A stretch of DNA of 64,000 nucleotides, taken from the NCBI RefSeq assembly GCF_000988165.1, contig NW_020169312.1:1-64000 (forward strand), read 5' to 3'. Positions 61,205-64,000 of this stretch are shown here, piece by piece. The notes under the pieces were generated by a model. It made no database searches. It was not told where the DNA came from and saw only the letters and a program-made list of their open reading frames with translations. Origin of the DNA: Vairimorpha ceranae. Lineage: Eukaryota > Microsporidia > Nosematidae. The stretch's first letter is position 1. Each line of letters starts with the position of its first letter. The translations under genes were made by a program, and so were the position numbers.

Positions 61205-62462
61205 CACCAGGTTGATTCTGCCTGACGTAGACGCTATTCCCTAAGATTAACCCATGCATGTTTTTGACATTTGAAAAATGGACTGCTCAGTAATACTCAC
61301 TTTATTTTATGTAAATTTTTAATTAACTACGTTAAAGTGTAGATAAGATGTTTACAGTAAGAGTGAGACCTATCAGCTAGTTGTTAAGGTAATGGCTTAA
61401 CAAGGCTGTGACGGGTAACGGTATTACTTTGTAATATTCCGGAGAAGGAGCCTGAGAGACGGCTACTAAGTCTAAGGATTGCAGCAGGGGCGAAACTTGA
61501 CCTATGGATTTTATCTGAGGCAGTTATGGGAAGTAATATTATATTGTTTCATATTTTAAAAGTATATGAGGTGATTAATTGGAGGGCAAATCAAGTGCCA
61601 GCAGCCGCGGTAATACTTGTTCCAAGAGTGTGTATGATGATTGATGCAGTTAAAAAGTCCGTAGTTTATTTTTTTAAGAAGCAATATGAGGTGTACTGTA
61701 TAGTTGGGAGAAAGATGAAATGTGACGACCCTGACTGGACGAACAGAAGCGAAAGCTGTACACTTGTATGTATTTTTTGAACAAGGACGTAAGCTGGAGG
61801 AGCGAAGATGATTAGATACCATTGTAGTTCCAGCAGTAAACTATGCCGACGATGTGATATGAAAATATTAATTTGTATTACATAATAGAAATTTGAGTTT
61901 TTTGGCTCTGGGGATAGTATGATCGCAAGATTGAAAATTAAAGAAATTGACGGAAGAATACCACAAGGAGTGGATTGTGCGGCTTAATTTGACTCAACGC
62001 GAGGTAACTTACCAATATTTTATTATTTTGAGAGAACGGTTTTTTGTTTGAGAATGATAATAGTGGTGCATGGCCGTTTTCAATGGATGCTGTGAAGTTT
62101 TGATTAATTTCAACAAGACGTGAGACCCTTATTTTTTATTAAAGACAGACACAATCAGTGTAGGAAGGAAAGGATTAAAACAGGTCCGTTATGCCCTCTG
62201 ACATTTTGGGCTGCACGCGCAATACAATAGATATATAATCTTTATGGGATAATATTTTGTAAGAGATATTTGAACTTGGAATTGCTAGTAAATTTTATTA
62301 AATAAGTAGAATTGAATGTGTCCCTGTTCTTTGTACACACCGCCCGTCGCTATCTAAGATGATATATGTTGTGAAATTAGTGAAAACTACTTAAACAATA
62401 TGTATTAGATCTGATATAAGTCGTAACATGGTTGCTGTTGGAGAACCATTAGCAGGATCATA
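61205..62462 (+). rRNA. Small-subunit (16S-like) rRNA
   Basis: About 1258 bases, complete. It begins CACCAGGTTGATTCTGCCTG and ends at GGATCATAA. Universal landmarks are present: GTGCCAGCAGCCGCGGTAAT near 61596, AAATTGACGGAAGAATACCA near 61945, TTTGTACACACCGCCCGTCG near 62330 and AAGTCGTAACATGG near 62417. The small size is typical of microsporidia. Sequence and length match the Nosema/Vairimorpha group. Open frames on either strand inside (for example 61526-61780) are chance. Confidence 0.98.
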
Positions 62463-62505
62463 ATGATTTTTAAAATTATTTATTTCATATTATTATTTTT
62501 ATTTT
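62463..62505 (+). other. Internal transcribed spacer (single ITS)
   Basis: About 43 bases of A+T between the SSU end and the first conserved bases of LSU. Microsporidia have only this spacer, because the 5.8S segment is joined to LSU. Exact ends are approximate. Confidence 0.75.
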
Positions 62506-64000
62506 GCCCACACATGGGATCAATAGGATACCATAACGATGAAGGTCGTAATAGAATACGAAAGTATTTTAATATTTACCGAATTAATATTTAATAATAT
62601 TGATTACCCTTTGAACTTAAGCATATCATTAAAAGGAGGAAAAGAAACTAACTAGGATTTCTTTAGTAGCGGCGAGTGAACAAGAAATAACCCTTGATTG
62701 TAATCCTTAATTGGAGATGTAAATCAATTTTATTTTTATTTAATTATATCATAGAGAATATTTATTATTCGTTATTAATAAAAATAATAAATAAAATATA
62801 TTGAGTAGGGCTGCTTGGTAGTGCAGTTTGAATAAAGGTAGAATGAGATATCTAAGGTTAAATATAATGGTATACCGATAGCAAATAAGTACTGCGAAGG
62901 AATTTGTGAAAATGTGTGTGGTTATAGCCTTATTTTTAAGGACCCGTCTTGAAACACGGACCAAGGAGATTATAATTATAGCGAGATAATATTTTTATTT
63001 TAGTCGTTATTAATTTGATAAGTTATAATTATAAGACCCGAAACACAGTGAACTATACATGTTCTGGTTGAAGATAAGCAACAGTTTATTGGAAGACCAT
63101 AATCATTCTGACGTGCAAATCGATGATTTAAGATGTGTATAGTGGCGAAAGACCAATCGAACTGTGTGGTAGCTGGTTCACAGCGAAATGTCTCTCAGGA
63201 CAGCAGTCATTATTTTTTTTATATAGGACATAGATGTAGGACACTGTTATAATATTTATATTATGAGAAATCTTTAATTCTATGGAATTTTATAAATTAA
63301 TTTTATAAAATGTATCTATTATTTTATGACTAGTGGGCACATGATTGTAAGAATGATGTGCAAAAAGGGATGAACCTTATGAAACATTAAATATTCTAAA
63401 TAGTAGATATTATACCATAAATATGATGAATACATTGAGACAGTGGGGCGGTTGTTATGGAAGTAGAAATCCGCTAAGAAACGTGTTACAACGTACCTAC
63501 CGAATGTATTATTGTATAAAATGGAAGAAGATTACTACTTTTATGAGATGTTTCTGTTATATTTATTTATCAGGTAGCTGTGCAATTTGTTTGTATTGAA
63601 GTATATATGTGAATATATATAGAAGAAACAAATGAGCCGATCTTGGAGGCAGTAACAATATATTTGTATAGATATTAGACTAGGGTTTTCAATTATTATT
63701 GAAGTGAATCGGTGTTATTTTATAAAAACAAAAAAGATTAATAATTCTTTATTAAACTATTTTAAGGCGACTTGATGATGACAGTATATTTATTAATCTA
63801 AGATAAATGAATTAGATTATTTATTTATTAACTATGGATTGTCATGATAAGAAGTAGTTATTTATATATACTTGATAAAAATATTATAGTTTTAACCGTA
63901 CCTATACCGCATCAGGAGTCTTTGTATCATAACAAATATTTTAAATTAAAGTAAGTAAGGGAATTCGGCAAATTAGATCTGTAACTTTGGGATAAAGATT
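62506..64000 (+). rRNA. Large-subunit rRNA with fused 5.8S-like 5' end (partial)
   Basis: Starts near GCCCACACATGGGATCAATA. ACGATGAAGGTCGTAATAGA (about 62535-62555) corresponds to the 5.8S CGATGAAGAACGC region. TTTGAACTTAAGCATATC (about 62610) is the usual LSU start and follows with no ITS2. Later landmarks include GTAGCGGCGAGTGAAC (about 62667), GACCCGTCTTGAAACACGGA (about 62940) and GGCGAAAGACCAATCGAACT (about 63145). The gene runs off the window end. Confidence 0.97.

Noticed and set aside
61526..61822. Open frames on both strands inside SSU rRNA
   Set aside because: The sequence is conserved rRNA; such frames are chance.
62749..62964. Minus-strand frame inside LSU rRNA
   Set aside because: Lies in an LSU variable region; not a gene.
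1..64000. CRISPR arrays, bacterial operons or prophage
   Set aside because: No spaced identical repeats and no Shine-Dalgarno pattern; eukaryotic genes, tRNA and rRNA make this a fungal-type nuclear genome.
1..64000. Spliceosomal introns
   Set aside because: All intact genes read as single open frames. Candidate GT...AG breaks in remnants coincide with transposon decay.

Overview
The window is nuclear DNA of a microsporidian, almost certainly of the Nosema/Vairimorpha group. The support is a very AT-rich composition, compact intronless shortened eukaryotic genes, most start codons preceded within about 0-16 bases by a run of C (the microsporidian 'CCC' start-proximal signal), and an rDNA unit with a ~1.26 kb SSU rRNA and an LSU rRNA whose 5' end carries the 5.8S-like segment with no ITS2. 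From memory the SSU looks closest to Nosema (Vairimorpha) ceranae; no search was run.

Layout. (1) 1-17.8 kb is gene-poor and full of decayed transposons: non-LTR retrotransposon fragments with a CCHC finger and a restriction-like endonuclease region, a Tc1-type element (3848-5530) with an IR/DR end structure, another Tc1 copy (about 14.24-15.2 kb), a Tc1 fragment (12.85-13.07 kb) and a Merlin/IS1595-type remnant. Three intact genes sit here: two large predicted secreted proteins of unknown function (5997-7301 and 9202-10818, minus), possibly paralogues, and a HAD phosphatase. (2) 17.8-45.8 kb is a gene-dense core: NF-YC/HAP5, TRAPPC2/Trs20, PRC1/Ase1, Arp5, tRNA-Gln, DRG1/Rbg1, V-ATPase E, an FHA-like protein, a small secreted protein, Rpc37/RPC5, Nse3/MAGE, a NASP-type histone chaperone, a Dpb2-like protein, BAP31, a Swi3/Rsc8-type protein, eRF1, Ubp14/USP5, MSH2 and a Rom2-like RhoGEF. 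One decayed Merlin element with terminal inverted repeats (28.63-29.62 kb) interrupts it. (3) 45.8-60.4 kb is again gene-poor: a broken secreted-protein gene (48.8-49.7 kb), four Merlin-type remnants and Ty3/Gypsy pieces arranged head to head. (4) 60.5-64 kb is rDNA: 5S rRNA on the minus strand, then SSU, a ~43 bp ITS and a partial LSU on the plus strand.

Together the core genes are housekeeping: transcription and chromatin (HAP5, Arp5, Swi3-like, NASP-like, Rpc37), genome maintenance (MSH2, Nse3, Dpb2-like), translation (eRF1, Rbg1, tRNA, rRNA), secretory and vacuolar function (Trs20, BAP31, V-ATPase E), cytokinesis and wall signalling (Ase1, Rom2-like) and ubiquitin recycling (Ubp14). No new enzymatic system is evident. 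The most unusual items are the IR/DR Tc1 element, the range of Merlin-type remnants, the unknown secreted proteins in transposon-rich DNA, and several promoter-proximal tandem repeats.
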